Source: Kingella sp. (in: b-proteobacteria)
GTDB lineage: Bacteria; Pseudomonadota; Gammaproteobacteria; Burkholderiales; Neisseriaceae
Direction of reading: 5' to 3'
Assembly (NCBI RefSeq): GCF_030527935.1
Contig: NZ_JAUMZV010000003.1
Location: forward strand, 1 to 64,000
Length of the DNA: 64,000 nucleotides
Under the pieces are notes generated by a model. It did not search any database. It had not been told where the DNA came from and saw only the letters and a program-made list of their open reading frames with translations. Positions within the stretch are counted from its first letter, which is position 1, and every line of letters starts with the position of its first letter. Of this stretch, positions 42,255 to 51,054 are shown in pieces. A program made the position numbers and the translations under genes.

Positions 42255-43031
42255 ATGTCTGATAGCGACAAAAAAAGCCAAACAGGTCATCACTTTCTCG
42301 CCAAGCTGGGCAAAACCCGCCTGCGGCCTGGCGGTCGCCGCGCAACCGATTGGCTGATTGAGCAAGCGCAATTCACGCCGCAAACGCAAGTGCTGGAAGT
42401 GGCGTGCAACATGGCAACCACCGCCATCGGCTTGGCGCAACGCTTTGGCTGCCATATTGAAGGCGTGGATTTGGATTTCAACGCGCTGGAAAAAGCCGAG
42501 CGCAACATCGCCGCCGCAGGCTTGGCGCAGCTTATCCATGTGCAGCACGCCAACGCCACCGCGCTACCGTTCCCTGACAACAGCTTTGACGTAGTCATCA
42601 ACGAAGCCATGCTTACCATGCTGCCCGTTGCCAACAAACAAGCCGCGATTGCCGAATATTTCCGCGTGTTGAAGCCCAACGGCGTGCTGCTCACGCACGA
42701 TGTGGTGGTGAGCGACACCGATAGCGAAGCGATTGTGGAACGCCTGCGCGACACGATTAAAGTGAAAGTTACCCCGCTCACCGAAAGCGGCTGGAAAGAT
42801 TTGTTTCAGCAAGGCGGTTTTGCCGATTTGAAAACCCTGCGCGGCGGCATGACGCTGCTCTCGCCCGCTGGGCTAATCCACGATGAAGGCTTGCTGCGCA
42901 CGTTTAAAATTATCCGCAACGCGCTCAAAGCGGAAAACCGCGAAACGTTTAAACGAATGTTCCGCACGTTTAACGACCCCGCGCGGAGTATGGGGTTTAT
43001 TGCCGTTTGCAGTAAAAAGCCGCACGAGTAA
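42255..43031 (+). CDS. class I SAM-dependent methyltransferase
   Basis: 258 residues. VLEVACNMATTAIGLAQRFG (about 46-65) is the SAM loop in an unusual form (E-V-A-C-N instead of E-x-G-x-G), then EGVDLD, NATALPFPDNSFDVV, and the hydrophobic strand ending VLKPNGVLLTHD, all of a Rossmann methyltransferase. The last 90 residues form a cap. The pattern is near UbiE/sterol methyltransferase types, but the substrate is unknown. RBS AGGAGAG. Single gene, bracketed by DUS. Confidence 0.82.
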   Translation: MSDSDKKSQTGHHFLAKLGKTRLRPGGRRATDWLIEQAQFTPQTQVLEVACNMATTAIGLAQRFGCHIEGVDLDFNALEKAERNIAAAGLAQLIHVQHANATALPFPDNSFDVVINEAMLTMLPVANKQAAIAEYFRVLKPNGVLLTHDVVVSDTDSEAIVERLRDTIKVKVTPLTESGWKDLFQQGGFADLKTLRGGMTLLSPAGLIHDEGLLRTFKIIRNALKAENRETFKRMFRTFNDPARSMGFIAVCSKKPHE

Positions 43032-43039
43032 ACCATAAT

Positions 43040-43078
43040 AGGCAGCCTGAAAACAAATTCATGCTTTTCAGGCTGCCT
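43040..43078 (+). terminator. inverted-DUS terminator after methyltransferase
   Basis: AGGCAGCCTGAAAA (43040-43053) pairs with TTTTCAGGCTGCCT (43065-43078). Confidence 0.65.
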
Positions 43079-43115
43079 AAACACTCTTTCAACTCCAACC
43101 AAAGGCAGCCTGAAA

Positions 43116-43724
43116 ATGACCCCCGCAGCAACCGAAAACAGCCTCATCATCGAATCCCTACCCTTTCCCCCCTTTCTGCCACCGCACGCCACCGTGATGC
43201 TGATGGGCACATTCCCGCCGCCCGCCGACAAGCGCAGCATGGCGTTTCACTATCCCAATTTTCAAAACGATATGTGGCGCGTGTACGGCATCGTGTTTTT
43301 TGACGACCCCAGCCATTTTCAGGCTGCCTTGGGCAAACAATTTGATGCCGACAAAATCAAAGACTTCCTGTGGCAGCGCGGCATCGCCTCCTGCCCCACC
43401 GTGTTCAAAGCCATCCGCCAACACGGCAACGCCTCGGACGATTTTTTGCAGATAGTAGAAAGCGTGGACTTGCCCGCCATCCTTGCCCAGATGCCCAACG
43501 TGCGCCGCATCGGCACCACAGGCGGCAAAGCCACTGAAGTGCTCATCGGCAAGCTGCCCAGCAAAACCAAGCTGCCCAAAACAGGCGAAACCATCGCCTA
43601 CCCCTGCGGCGAGCGGCAGTTGCAACTCACCCGCCTGCCCTCCACCTCCCGCGCCTATCCGTTAAGCCTTGCCAAAAAAGCCGAAGCCTACCGGTGCTTT
43701 TTTCAGGCTGCGGGGTTGGTGTGA
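43116..43724 (+). CDS. uracil-DNA-glycosylase superfamily protein
   Basis: 202 residues. M-G-T-F-P-P-P near 30 takes the place of the GxxPG water-activating loop of the superfamily, and LPSTSRAYPLSLAKKAEAY near the C-terminus resembles the DNA-intercalation block H-P-S-x-x. Resembles hypothetical glycosylase-like proteins of Neisseriaceae rather than Ung itself, so substrate base is not assigned. Two in-frame DUS give H-F-Q-A-A-L and F-F-Q-A-A-G. An upstream DUS abuts its start codon (AGGCAGCCTGAAAATG), which places the start inside the DUS. Confidence 0.75.
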   Translation: MTPAATENSLIIESLPFPPFLPPHATVMLMGTFPPPADKRSMAFHYPNFQNDMWRVYGIVFFDDPSHFQAALGKQFDADKIKDFLWQRGIASCPTVFKAIRQHGNASDDFLQIVESVDLPAILAQMPNVRRIGTTGGKATEVLIGKLPSKTKLPKTGETIAYPCGERQLQLTRLPSTSRAYPLSLAKKAEAYRCFFQAAGLV

Positions 43725-43848
43725 ACGTTCACCGTGTTATCGCGCGCCAAGCAAAGGCAGCCTGAAATACCGTTTTCAGGCTGCCCTTAATAAAAATTTA
43801 CGTTACAATTCTAACCTTTCATTCCCCAACCCAAGCAAAGGACGCACG

Positions 43849-45099
43849 ATGTACTCCAAAAGCCTCACCATCGCCAAATACGACCCCGAGTTGCAAGCGG
43901 CCATTGAAGCCGAAAACCAACGCCAGCAAGACCACATTGAGCTGATTGCCTCCGAAAACTACGTCAGCTGCGCCGTTATGGAAGCGCAAGGCAGCCAGCT
44001 TACCAACAAATACGCCGAAGGCTACCCCAGCAAACGCTACTACGGCGGCTGCGAACACGTGGACGTAGCCGAGCAGCTTGCCATTGACCGCGTCAAAAAA
44101 CTATTCGGCGCAGAATACGCCAACGTGCAGCCGCATTCAGGCAGCCAAGCCAACCAAGCCGTTTACGCCAGCGTGCTCAAACCGGGCGACACCATACTCG
44201 GCATGAGCCTAGCGCACGGCGGGCACTTAACCCACGGCGCAAGCGTAAACATTTCAGGCAAGCTCTACAACGCCATCACCTACGGCTTGGATGAAAACGA
44301 AGTGTTGGATTATGCCGAAGTAGAACGCCTTGCGCTGGAACACAAGCCCAAAATGATTGTGGCAGGCGCATCCGCCTACGCCCTGCAAATCGACTGGGCG
44401 CGTTTCCGCGAAATCGCCGACAAAGTAGGCGCGTATTTATTCGTGGACATGGCGCACTACGCAGGCTTGGTGGCAGGCGGCGAATACCCCAACCCCGTGC
44501 CCTTTGCCGATTTCGTTACCACCACCACGCACAAAACCCTGCGCGGCCCACGCGGCGGCGTAATCCTGTGCCGCGACAACACGCACGAAAAAGCCCTGAA
44601 CTCCGCCATTTTCCCCAGCCTGCAAGGCGGGCCATTGATGCACGTCATCGCCGCCAAAGCCGTTGCCTTTAAAGAAGCGTTAGAACCCGAGTTCAAACAA
44701 TACGCCAAACAAGTGAAAATCAACGCGCAAGCGATGGCAGAAGAATTGGTCAAACGCGGCTTGCGTATCGTGTCAGGTCGCACCGAAAGCCATGTTTTCT
44801 TGGTGGATTTGCGCCCCAAAAACATCACCGGCAAAGCGGCGGAAGAAGCTTTGGGCAAGGCGCACATCACCATCAACAAAAACGCCATCCCCAACGACCC
44901 CGAAAAACCCTTCGTAACCAGCGGCATCCGCGTGGGCGCAGCGGCGATTACCACACGCGGCTTCACCGAAGCCGATGCCCGCGAACTCGCCAACCTGCTG
45001 GCAAACGTGTTGGACAACCCCAACGATGAAGCCAACTTGGCAGCAGTAGCCGAAAAAGCCAAAGCCTTGTGCACCAAAAATCCCGTTTACGGCGCGTGA
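43849..45099 (+). CDS. glyA: serine hydroxymethyltransferase
   Basis: 416 residues from the ATG at 43849 (RBS AAAGGA). It interconverts serine and glycine with tetrahydrofolate, the main one-carbon source. The PLP lysine lies in V-T-T-T-T-H-K-T-L-R-G-P (about 230) and NYVSCAVMEAQGS, EGYPSKRYYGG and PHSGSQANQAVY are full-family blocks. The frame stays open 60 codons upstream without homology. TACAAT at about 43804 may be its -10. Followed by a strong DUS terminator. Confidence 0.97.
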   Translation: MYSKSLTIAKYDPELQAAIEAENQRQQDHIELIASENYVSCAVMEAQGSQLTNKYAEGYPSKRYYGGCEHVDVAEQLAIDRVKKLFGAEYANVQPHSGSQANQAVYASVLKPGDTILGMSLAHGGHLTHGASVNISGKLYNAITYGLDENEVLDYAEVERLALEHKPKMIVAGASAYALQIDWARFREIADKVGAYLFVDMAHYAGLVAGGEYPNPVPFADFVTTTTHKTLRGPRGGVILCRDNTHEKALNSAIFPSLQGGPLMHVIAAKAVAFKEALEPEFKQYAKQVKINAQAMAEELVKRGLRIVSGRTESHVFLVDLRPKNITGKAAEEALGKAHITINKNAIPNDPEKPFVTSGIRVGAAAITTRGFTEADARELANLLANVLDNPNDEANLAAVAEKAKALCTKNPVYGA

Positions 45100-45120
45100 T
45101 TGACTTGCGCGGATAGATAA

Positions 45121-45164
45121 AGGCAGCCTGAAAATGGGGGAATTCCGTTTTCAGGCTGCCTTTT
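45121..45164 (+). terminator. inverted-DUS terminator after glyA
   Basis: AGGCAGCCTGAAAA (45121-45134) pairs with TTTTCAGGCTGCCT (45148-45161) and ends TTTT. Confidence 0.75.
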
Positions 45165-45181
45165 AATGGAGCAACAACCCA

Positions 45182-45658
45182 ATGTTTACAGCACAAAAAA
45201 TCATTGAAACCGAAATCTATCAAAACCTGCTAGCGCAACTGCAACAGCGCACGGGCATGGAAATATACCCCGAATACGAAACCGTGCTGGCGGCATTTGA
45301 CACAGAATGCTTGGCACACGCCCATTTAAGCGAAGATGATGTGATGCGCCTACTGGCAAGCGATGCCGAGCCGCTGCTCAATTTTGTCGCGCATTATTAT
45401 GAAACCTTCCGCGATGCGCCCGATGAACAAGAATACCCCGAGGGCTACGAACCCGACCCCGATGACGATGACGATGACGACAATATCGTTAATTTGGGGC
45501 AAGGCAAAAACACGCTGCTGCAAAATTTGATTGTGTATGCCCTGCTCAAACACCGCCCCGATGATTTGCTACCCTATCTCACCGCCATTCGTACGCCGTA
45601 TGCGAAAAAATTTGCGCGGGAAGTGAAAGCCGTGTTGGCGGCGAGTGAGGCAGCCTGA
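45182..45658 (+). CDS. hypothetical acidic protein with Asp run
   Basis: 158 residues, no signal or membrane helix. The N-terminal half is helical; the middle holds a strongly acidic low-complexity stretch (EGYEPDPDDDDDDD), followed by a helical C-terminal part that includes LLQNLIVYALLKHRPDDLLPYL. RBS about ATGGAG, overlapping the DUS terminator of glyA. I do not recognise the family. The acidic linker could bind divalent metal or basic protein but nothing proves it. It ends within a DUS (E-A-A-stop). Confidence 0.7.
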   Translation: MFTAQKIIETEIYQNLLAQLQQRTGMEIYPEYETVLAAFDTECLAHAHLSEDDVMRLLASDAEPLLNFVAHYYETFRDAPDEQEYPEGYEPDPDDDDDDDNIVNLGQGKNTLLQNLIVYALLKHRPDDLLPYLTAIRTPYAKKFAREVKAVLAASEAA

Positions 45659-45775
45659 AAACCCATTTCAGGCTGCCTACTCTTTACCCACCATTAATCC
45701 GTTTTTGTACAACCCCACTATACGTTGCCCCCGCAATCGCCTATAAAGCCGCCTTTTTCACCGAAAGGACAAACC

Positions 45776-46144
45776 ATGATTTCAAGCAAACACATCGCCA
45801 TCATCAGCATCAGCACCGCCCTGCTTTCAGGCTGCGCATCAGGCGATGGCTACCGCCACGCGCTAACAGGTTTAAGCAGCGCCCAATTCCATGCCAACCA
45901 CCCCACAGGCGAAATGCAGCAACACCACAGCCACCACCTAACCGAAGGCAGCAGCCACATGAACGAAACACGCCACGGCAGCGAGCATGGCAAAATGTTT
46001 GAACACGGCAACTCGCAAATAGGACAGCGCAGCCAGCAAATCAACCGCAACGAGCGCACCGAGCAACGCTTTGGCTACGAAGAGCGCTCATCGCAAAGCG
46101 GCAGCTCGTTCCGCATCAAAACGCCCAGCCCTTGGCACAACTAA
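45776..46144 (+). CDS. small His-rich lipoprotein, lipobox encoded by DUS
   Basis: 122 residues from the ATG at 45776 (RBS GAAAGGA). Signal peptide ending A-L-L-S-G-C, Cys20. The mature protein is polar and rich in His, Ser, Gln and Asn (HHSHHLTEGSSHMNET, HGSEHGKMFEHG), likely disordered at the periplasmic or outer surface and able to bind metals. The codons for L-S-G-C are the DUS core TTTCAGGCTGC. No family recognised. It stands alone with DUS hairpin terminator. Confidence 0.75.
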   Translation: MISSKHIAIISISTALLSGCASGDGYRHALTGLSSAQFHANHPTGEMQQHHSHHLTEGSSHMNETRHGSEHGKMFEHGNSQIGQRSQQINRNERTEQRFGYEERSSQSGSSFRIKTPSPWHN

Positions 46145-46157
46145 ACCGCTATAATTC

Positions 46158-46220
46158 GGCAGCCTGAAAACGGAATAGCGCATCCGGCGCACCAACCGTT
46201 TTCAGGCTGCCTTTATTTTT
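46158..46220 (+). terminator. inverted-DUS terminator after His-rich lipoprotein
   Basis: GGCAGCCTGAAAACGG (46158-46173) pairs with CCGTTTTCAGGCTGCC (46196-46211) and is followed by TTTATTTTT. The loop also contains ATCCGGCGCACC. Confidence 0.75.
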
Positions 46221-46245
46221 GTTTACCCCTTTCAGGAGCACCGCA

Positions 46246-46587
46246 ATGAGCGTTCAAAACCCGCAAATCCAATCCTATGACTTCCTGCGCGATATGTATA
46301 ACGACGATTATTTCCCCATCGAATTGGTGGACAAAATCAAAGCCATCTTGCTTGATGCCTGCGCGCAAATTGAACAAAATCCCCCCGCCGATATGGACGC
46401 GCTCTACGCCATCACCCACGCCGCAACCGAAAAAATCAACGAATTGGAAGACGAATTTGACGCCGCCGACAGCGAATTAGAAACCGTTGCCCGCGAATGC
46501 ATCGCCGAAAATTTCGCCTTTATCGCGCAAACCTACGGCTTTGAAGGCGCAGACATTGAAGAGCTGATTGCCCCACGTGAGTGGTAA
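46246..46587 (+). CDS. small acidic protein, DUF5713-like
   Basis: 113 residues from the ATG at 46246 (RBS CAGGAG). YDFLRDMYNDDYFPIELVDK near residue 10 and the helical, Glu/Asp-rich remainder resemble, from memory, the DUF5713 family of small cytoplasmic proteins of unknown function, some of which sit near toxin or immunity genes. No toxin gene is visible here. No signal or membrane helix. Confidence 0.65.
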   Translation: MSVQNPQIQSYDFLRDMYNDDYFPIELVDKIKAILLDACAQIEQNPPADMDALYAITHAATEKINELEDEFDAADSELETVARECIAENFAFIAQTYGFEGADIEELIAPREW

Positions 46588-46891
46588 ACCGCGCCAAAAA
46601 CAACACGGCTCGCCGCACATCAAGGCAGCCTGAAAAAACCCAAACGGCACATTGTTGTTTTAATCAAACATCAGGCAGCCTGAAAACGTTAAAAAGCTAT
46701 TTCAGGCTGCCTATTTTGTTAAAATTCGCACACGTTTATGGCACAGAAAATCAGCAAGCGCAGGCGGGTGGGCAAACTATCTCGCTCAAATATTCAAACC
46801 CGCGCTTGCCCCCATTTTCAGGCTGCCTTAAACATTATTTTTTTGTTTGCTTTTCGTAAAATCACTTGACTTCGCTATTAGGAACATAATC
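46588..46891. other. gene-free stretch with four DUS
   Basis: DUS at about 46623, 46675, 46700 (complement) and 46816 (complement); the middle two form a hairpin. The right end leads to the RBS-like AGGAAC before the large unknown gene. Nothing else is seen. Confidence 0.6.
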
Positions 46892-47016
46892 GTGCCAACC
46901 AACCACCAACGCGCCGCACAAGCTATCCCGCTGATTACATCCCCTACCCCATCCGCGCCCAAATCACCCAAATCAATCCCAAGCTAGACGTCTTTTGGCA
47001 ACAACACCTGCAAGAA

Positions 47017-48678
47017 GTGTTCGCCACACTCTCCGCGCAAGACCAAACCAACGTAACCCAACAACTATTAAGCCGCATGGGCATCACATGGAACGCCGAA
47101 GCCAAAAAATTCAGCTTCCAAGACCCCGAAGCGCAAATTTTTGAACAATTCGTCGCCAGCATTCCCGCCAAGCTCAAAACCGTCAAAATTCTCGGCGTAA
47201 ACATCCAAAACAGCATGGAAAAGCTGCGTAACTTCGCCGAAGCCGTCAAAATCGCCGATTATCTGGAAAACATTTTGGAACAAATCGCCGAAGCCAACAC
47301 CCGCGGCGATTTGGAACAGCAAAAATGGAAGCAAAAGCTGCACAGCGCCTTTATCTACGCTGCTGCCGATGAAATCCGCCGCAAAAAAGAGCTTATCCTG
47401 CCCGAAAACGCGCGCAAGCTGCACACCAACGCGGTTAAAGTGTTCATCAACGAAGTTTATTTAAAACAACAACTGCTCGGCTTTTGGTTTAAAACCGTGC
47501 GCAACCGCCAGCTTGCCGAATCGCCCAGCCCGCTAATCAACGATTTTCTGCGCCAAGAGCAGCGCACCCGCCAGCTAGAAATCGTGCGCGCATCCAGCTA
47601 TTGGTTTGTGGTCGCACCCATGGTGGCATACGGCGCCAACCCGTTCACCATCCGCCGCTTTTTGCAGGAAGACAAACTCTATGGCGGCACATTGCTGCTC
47701 AACGGTACGGCGGTCAACAGCGCGCTGTTGCAAAACAATAATCCGCAAGTGGATGCCGCGTTTCGCAAGCAAATCGGCTTCATCATCACCATCAGCGGCA
47801 ATGTGCGCCAAGTGATTATTGATTTTATGGATGAGCTGGACGGCTTTCACGAAAACGTTTTGATTCCGCTGCTGTTTGCGCCGTTTGATGCTTCATCGGG
47901 CAGCATCAACAAAGAAGTGGCGCAACGGCTGTCGCAATACACCATTGAGCTTAAAGCGGGCATTTTGCAACGGTTTAGCGACATGATTCGCCGTCTGCCC
48001 AATTGCGAAGAAGAATTTGATTATTTGTATGTGAGTATGCGCCAGCTATTTGCCAGCATCATCGGCGCATTCCAAGATTTCCAAACCCAGCCTGCGCTGC
48101 TGATGAATGCCCAAGCCGAAGAGCTGTTCGGGCAATTGGTTGCCTACGCCACTTTCTTGGAAAAACGCCGCGCCGATGTGTTCACCCAGTTGGAATGGAA
48201 CGATGTGCAGCAAAACAACGTCAAAATCCGCGCCTTCCCGCAATACGCATACGATGTTGCCCAAACGCATCTTAAAGAATACCGCAAGCGCCAAGCGGCG
48301 ATTGAAGCACAGCAAAGATTGGTGGATAAACCCGAAGGTTTGATGGATAAGCTATTCAAACGCAAAGCCAAGCAAATTGAAAAATTGGACGAATTGAAGC
48401 TGGAACGCAATCGCCTGCTGTTCACCGCTTACGACAAGCTGGTGAAACTGCCTGATGAAGTTAAAGAGCAAGTGGTGCACATGGAGTTTGACACCCAAAT
48501 CATCCACCGCAGCAATAGCCGCAGCTATGCTTATCCCTGCGGCGAAAACGGCATTTCTGAGCTGCCGATTATTTTCAGGCTGCCTGAAAACCGCGCCGAG
48601 CTGGATTTAAACCAGCTAGCCGAGCAAATGGCGGCGCGTGAAATAGACGATGCGGATGATATGGATGATAACGAATAA
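47017..48678 (+). CDS. large conserved-looking hypothetical protein, uncertain N-terminus
   Basis: 553 residues counted from GTG at 47017, but the frame is open and protein-like back to 46912 (TSYPADYIPYPIRAQITQ) with no start codon in frame. A GTG at 46892 behind AGGAAC lies in another frame; loss of two bases in the CGCG run at about 46909-46914 would join them. So the gene either carries a frameshift or starts unusually. The protein is soluble, helical and charged, with FKTVRNRQLAES and basic stretch LFKRKAKQIEKLDELK; the end includes F-R-L-P-E-N from a DUS. No family recognised; TELLURITE-resistance-type TelA or similar coiled proteins would be worth comparing. Confidence 0.65.
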   Translation: MFATLSAQDQTNVTQQLLSRMGITWNAEAKKFSFQDPEAQIFEQFVASIPAKLKTVKILGVNIQNSMEKLRNFAEAVKIADYLENILEQIAEANTRGDLEQQKWKQKLHSAFIYAAADEIRRKKELILPENARKLHTNAVKVFINEVYLKQQLLGFWFKTVRNRQLAESPSPLINDFLRQEQRTRQLEIVRASSYWFVVAPMVAYGANPFTIRRFLQEDKLYGGTLLLNGTAVNSALLQNNNPQVDAAFRKQIGFIITISGNVRQVIIDFMDELDGFHENVLIPLLFAPFDASSGSINKEVAQRLSQYTIELKAGILQRFSDMIRRLPNCEEEFDYLYVSMRQLFASIIGAFQDFQTQPALLMNAQAEELFGQLVAYATFLEKRRADVFTQLEWNDVQQNNVKIRAFPQYAYDVAQTHLKEYRKRQAAIEAQQRLVDKPEGLMDKLFKRKAKQIEKLDELKLERNRLLFTAYDKLVKLPDEVKEQVVHMEFDTQIIHRSNSRSYAYPCGENGISELPIIFRLPENRAELDLNQLAEQMAAREIDDADDMDDNE

Positions 48679-48776
48679 GCACGTTTTGTAAAAAATTGCT
48701 AAAATCGCGCCCACTTTCAGGCTGCCTTAAACGCTGAGGCAGCCTGAAAACGTTTTGACTACCACAAGGAAGCCCC

Positions 48777-50114
48777 ATGTCATCCCCATCCAACTGGACA
48801 TCCAAAATCGGTTTCATTCTCGCCGCCGCAGGTTCTGCCATCGGTTTAGGCGCAATCTGGAAATTCCCCTACACCGCAGGCACCAACGGCGGCGCGGTGT
48901 TTTTTCTGATTTTTCTGTTGTTTACCCTGCTCGTGGGCTTGCCCGTGCTGTTGTCTGAATTTTTTATCGGGCGCAAAACGGGCAAAAACCCTGTGAACGC
49001 GCTCAAAGAAATCGCGCCGCATCCCGCTTGGGCGTGGATTGGGCGCATGGGCATGGCGGCGTGTTTCGTGCTGCTGTCGTTTTACAGCGTAGTGGGCGGC
49101 TGGGTGTTCGCCTACGTTTGGCACGCCATCAGCGGCGCGATTACACCTACCACCGATTTTGCCGCGCTGTTTGGCAGCACCATCAGCAATCCCGCGATGG
49201 TCTTGGGTTTTCAGGCTGCCTTTATGCTGGTAACCATTTGGGTGGTGCAAAATGGAGTATCGTCTGGCATTGAACGCGCTAATAAATACCTGATGCCCTT
49301 GTTATTTATCATGTTTTTGGTGTTAGCCGTGCGCTCGCTCACGCTGCCCAACGCGATGGTGGGCGTAAAATTTCTGCTGCAACCCGATTTCAGCGCAGTA
49401 ACCCCCGCCACATGGCTCACCGCGCTGGGGCAAGCGTTTTTCGCGCTCAGCCTAGGCGTGTCCACCATGATGACTTACGCTTCGTATTTGGGTACCAAAC
49501 AAGATTTGTTCCGCTCGGCAAACAGCATTATGTGGTTGAATATGCTGGTTTCTTTGCTGGCGGGCTTGGTGATTTTCCCCGCCGTGTTCGCGCTGGGCTT
49601 TAAGCCCGATGCCGGCCCCAGCTTGATTTTTATCGTGCTGCCCGCCGTGTTCCAAAAAATGCCGTTTGGCACGCTGCTGTTTGCCGTGTTTATGGTGCTG
49701 GTGGCGTTTGCCACGCTCACGTCCGCGTTTTCCATGCTGGAAACCGCCATCGCTTATTTTGTGCAAAAGCAGCCGCATTGCCGCCGCCGCATTTCGTGGA
49801 TGGCGGGCGTGGCAATTTTTATCGTAGGCATTCCTTCCGCGCTGTCGTTTGGCGCGCTGGCGGAGTTTAAAATCATCGGCAAAACAGTGTTTGATTTGTG
49901 GGATTATTTGATTATGTCGTGGATTATGCCGCTCAGCTCGCTGGCGGTGTGCGTGCTGGTGGGCTGGGTGTTGAAGCGCGATGGCGTGTTGCAGCACATG
50001 ATGCTCGGCAGCGATTTTTCGCCCGTTATCGCCCGCATTTGGCACGCCGCCGTGCGCTATATTGCGCCGATTGCGATTTTGCTGGTGTTTGCGAATACGT
50101 TGGGGTGGATTTAG
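48777..50114 (+). CDS. sodium-dependent transporter, NSS/SNF family
   Basis: 445 residues and about 12 membrane helices. SKIGFILAAAGSAIGLGAIW in helix 1 holds the sodium- and substrate-binding unwound segment, GRKTGKNP follows helix 2, and SLGVSTMMTYASYL in helix 6-7 is characteristic. Members import amino acids (often tyrosine, tryptophan, methionine or alanine) with sodium; this branch is like bacterial YocR, substrate unknown. An in-frame DUS gives G-F-Q-A-A-F. RBS AAGGAAG. Monocistronic. Confidence 0.9.
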   Translation: MSSPSNWTSKIGFILAAAGSAIGLGAIWKFPYTAGTNGGAVFFLIFLLFTLLVGLPVLLSEFFIGRKTGKNPVNALKEIAPHPAWAWIGRMGMAACFVLLSFYSVVGGWVFAYVWHAISGAITPTTDFAALFGSTISNPAMVLGFQAAFMLVTIWVVQNGVSSGIERANKYLMPLLFIMFLVLAVRSLTLPNAMVGVKFLLQPDFSAVTPATWLTALGQAFFALSLGVSTMMTYASYLGTKQDLFRSANSIMWLNMLVSLLAGLVIFPAVFALGFKPDAGPSLIFIVLPAVFQKMPFGTLLFAVFMVLVAFATLTSAFSMLETAIAYFVQKQPHCRRRISWMAGVAIFIVGIPSALSFGALAEFKIIGKTVFDLWDYLIMSWIMPLSSLAVCVLVGWVLKRDGVLQHMMLGSDFSPVIARIWHAAVRYIAPIAILLVFANTLGWI

Positions 50115-50382
50115 GTTGGATTTAGGTTTCAGGCTGCCTTGGGTGATTTAAGGCAGCCTGAAACCTATCATCAAACAGAACAATCGTAGGGTGTGCAGCT
50201 TTGCTGCGCACACTGTTTAAGGCAGCCTGAAACTCAATCCACTCAACAAAAATACCCAACACTCCCTACCCGTTCCATATTTTCAGGCTGCCTTAACCCC
50301 CAAGGCAGCCTGAAACCTTTGCACCCCCCTTCACAAAACATTACAATCCCCCATCCCACCATCCTGCAAACCTCCAACCGCC
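50115..50382. other. gene-free stretch with DUS and palindrome
   Basis: DUS pairs at about 50128-50163 and 50279-50316, plus hairpin GTGTGCAGC-TTT-GCTGCGCACAC near 50191-50213. The hda start GTG at 50383 follows. Confidence 0.6.
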
Positions 50383-51054
50383 GTGCAACAAATCGCCTTT
50401 GATTTCAACGACCCCGCCTACCCCCGCTTTGACAAACTGCTCGGCACAGCCAACGCCGAGCTTATCTACATCCTGCAACAAGAACACGACCAATTTCTCT
50501 ACATCTGGGGCGAACAAGGCTCAGGCAAAAGCCACATCCTGCAAGCATGGGTGGGGCAAGCCCTGCAAAAGCAGCACACCGCCGTGTACATCGACGCAAG
50601 CACCACCACGCTCGCCGACACCGCCGCCCAAGCCGATTTTGTCGCCATAGACCAAATAGAAAAACTAGGCGATGCCGAGCAAGCCACCTTGTTCTACATC
50701 TTCAACCACTTTCGCAACAGCAAACGCGGGCATCTCTTGCTCTCCGCCGACACCCCGCCCAGCAAACTGCAACTGCGCGAAGATTTGCGCACCCGCATGG
50801 CATACTGCCTTGCCTACGAAGTCAAATCGCTCAGCCGCGAAGAAAAAATCACCGCGCTCACCAATATGGCAAAAACCCGCCAGCTCAACATAGACTCCAG
50901 CATCTACCCCTACCTGCTAGACCATTGGCGGCAAGACCTAGGCAGTCTCATCACCCTATTCAACGACCTTGCCAACTACTCCATCAGCCAAGGCAAGCCC
51001 ATCACCCCCACCCTGCTGCGCCGCCTGCTCAAACAACAGAAAGACAAACCATGA
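50383..51054 (+). CDS. hda: DnaA-related regulatory inactivator Hda
   Basis: 223 residues, GTG start. An AAA+ domain related to DnaA without the DNA-binding domain: QIAFDFND at the N-terminus carries the clamp-binding-like motif (Q-I-A-F-D-F), Walker A W-G-E-Q-G-S-G-K-S-H (about 44) and sensor residues follow. With the sliding clamp it would hydrolyse DnaA-bound ATP to prevent re-initiation. The stop overlaps the HAD gene start (ATGA). Confidence 0.9.
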   Translation: MQQIAFDFNDPAYPRFDKLLGTANAELIYILQQEHDQFLYIWGEQGSGKSHILQAWVGQALQKQHTAVYIDASTTTLADTAAQADFVAIDQIEKLGDAEQATLFYIFNHFRNSKRGHLLLSADTPPSKLQLREDLRTRMAYCLAYEVKSLSREEKITALTNMAKTRQLNIDSSIYPYLLDHWRQDLGSLITLFNDLANYSISQGKPITPTLLRRLLKQQKDKP

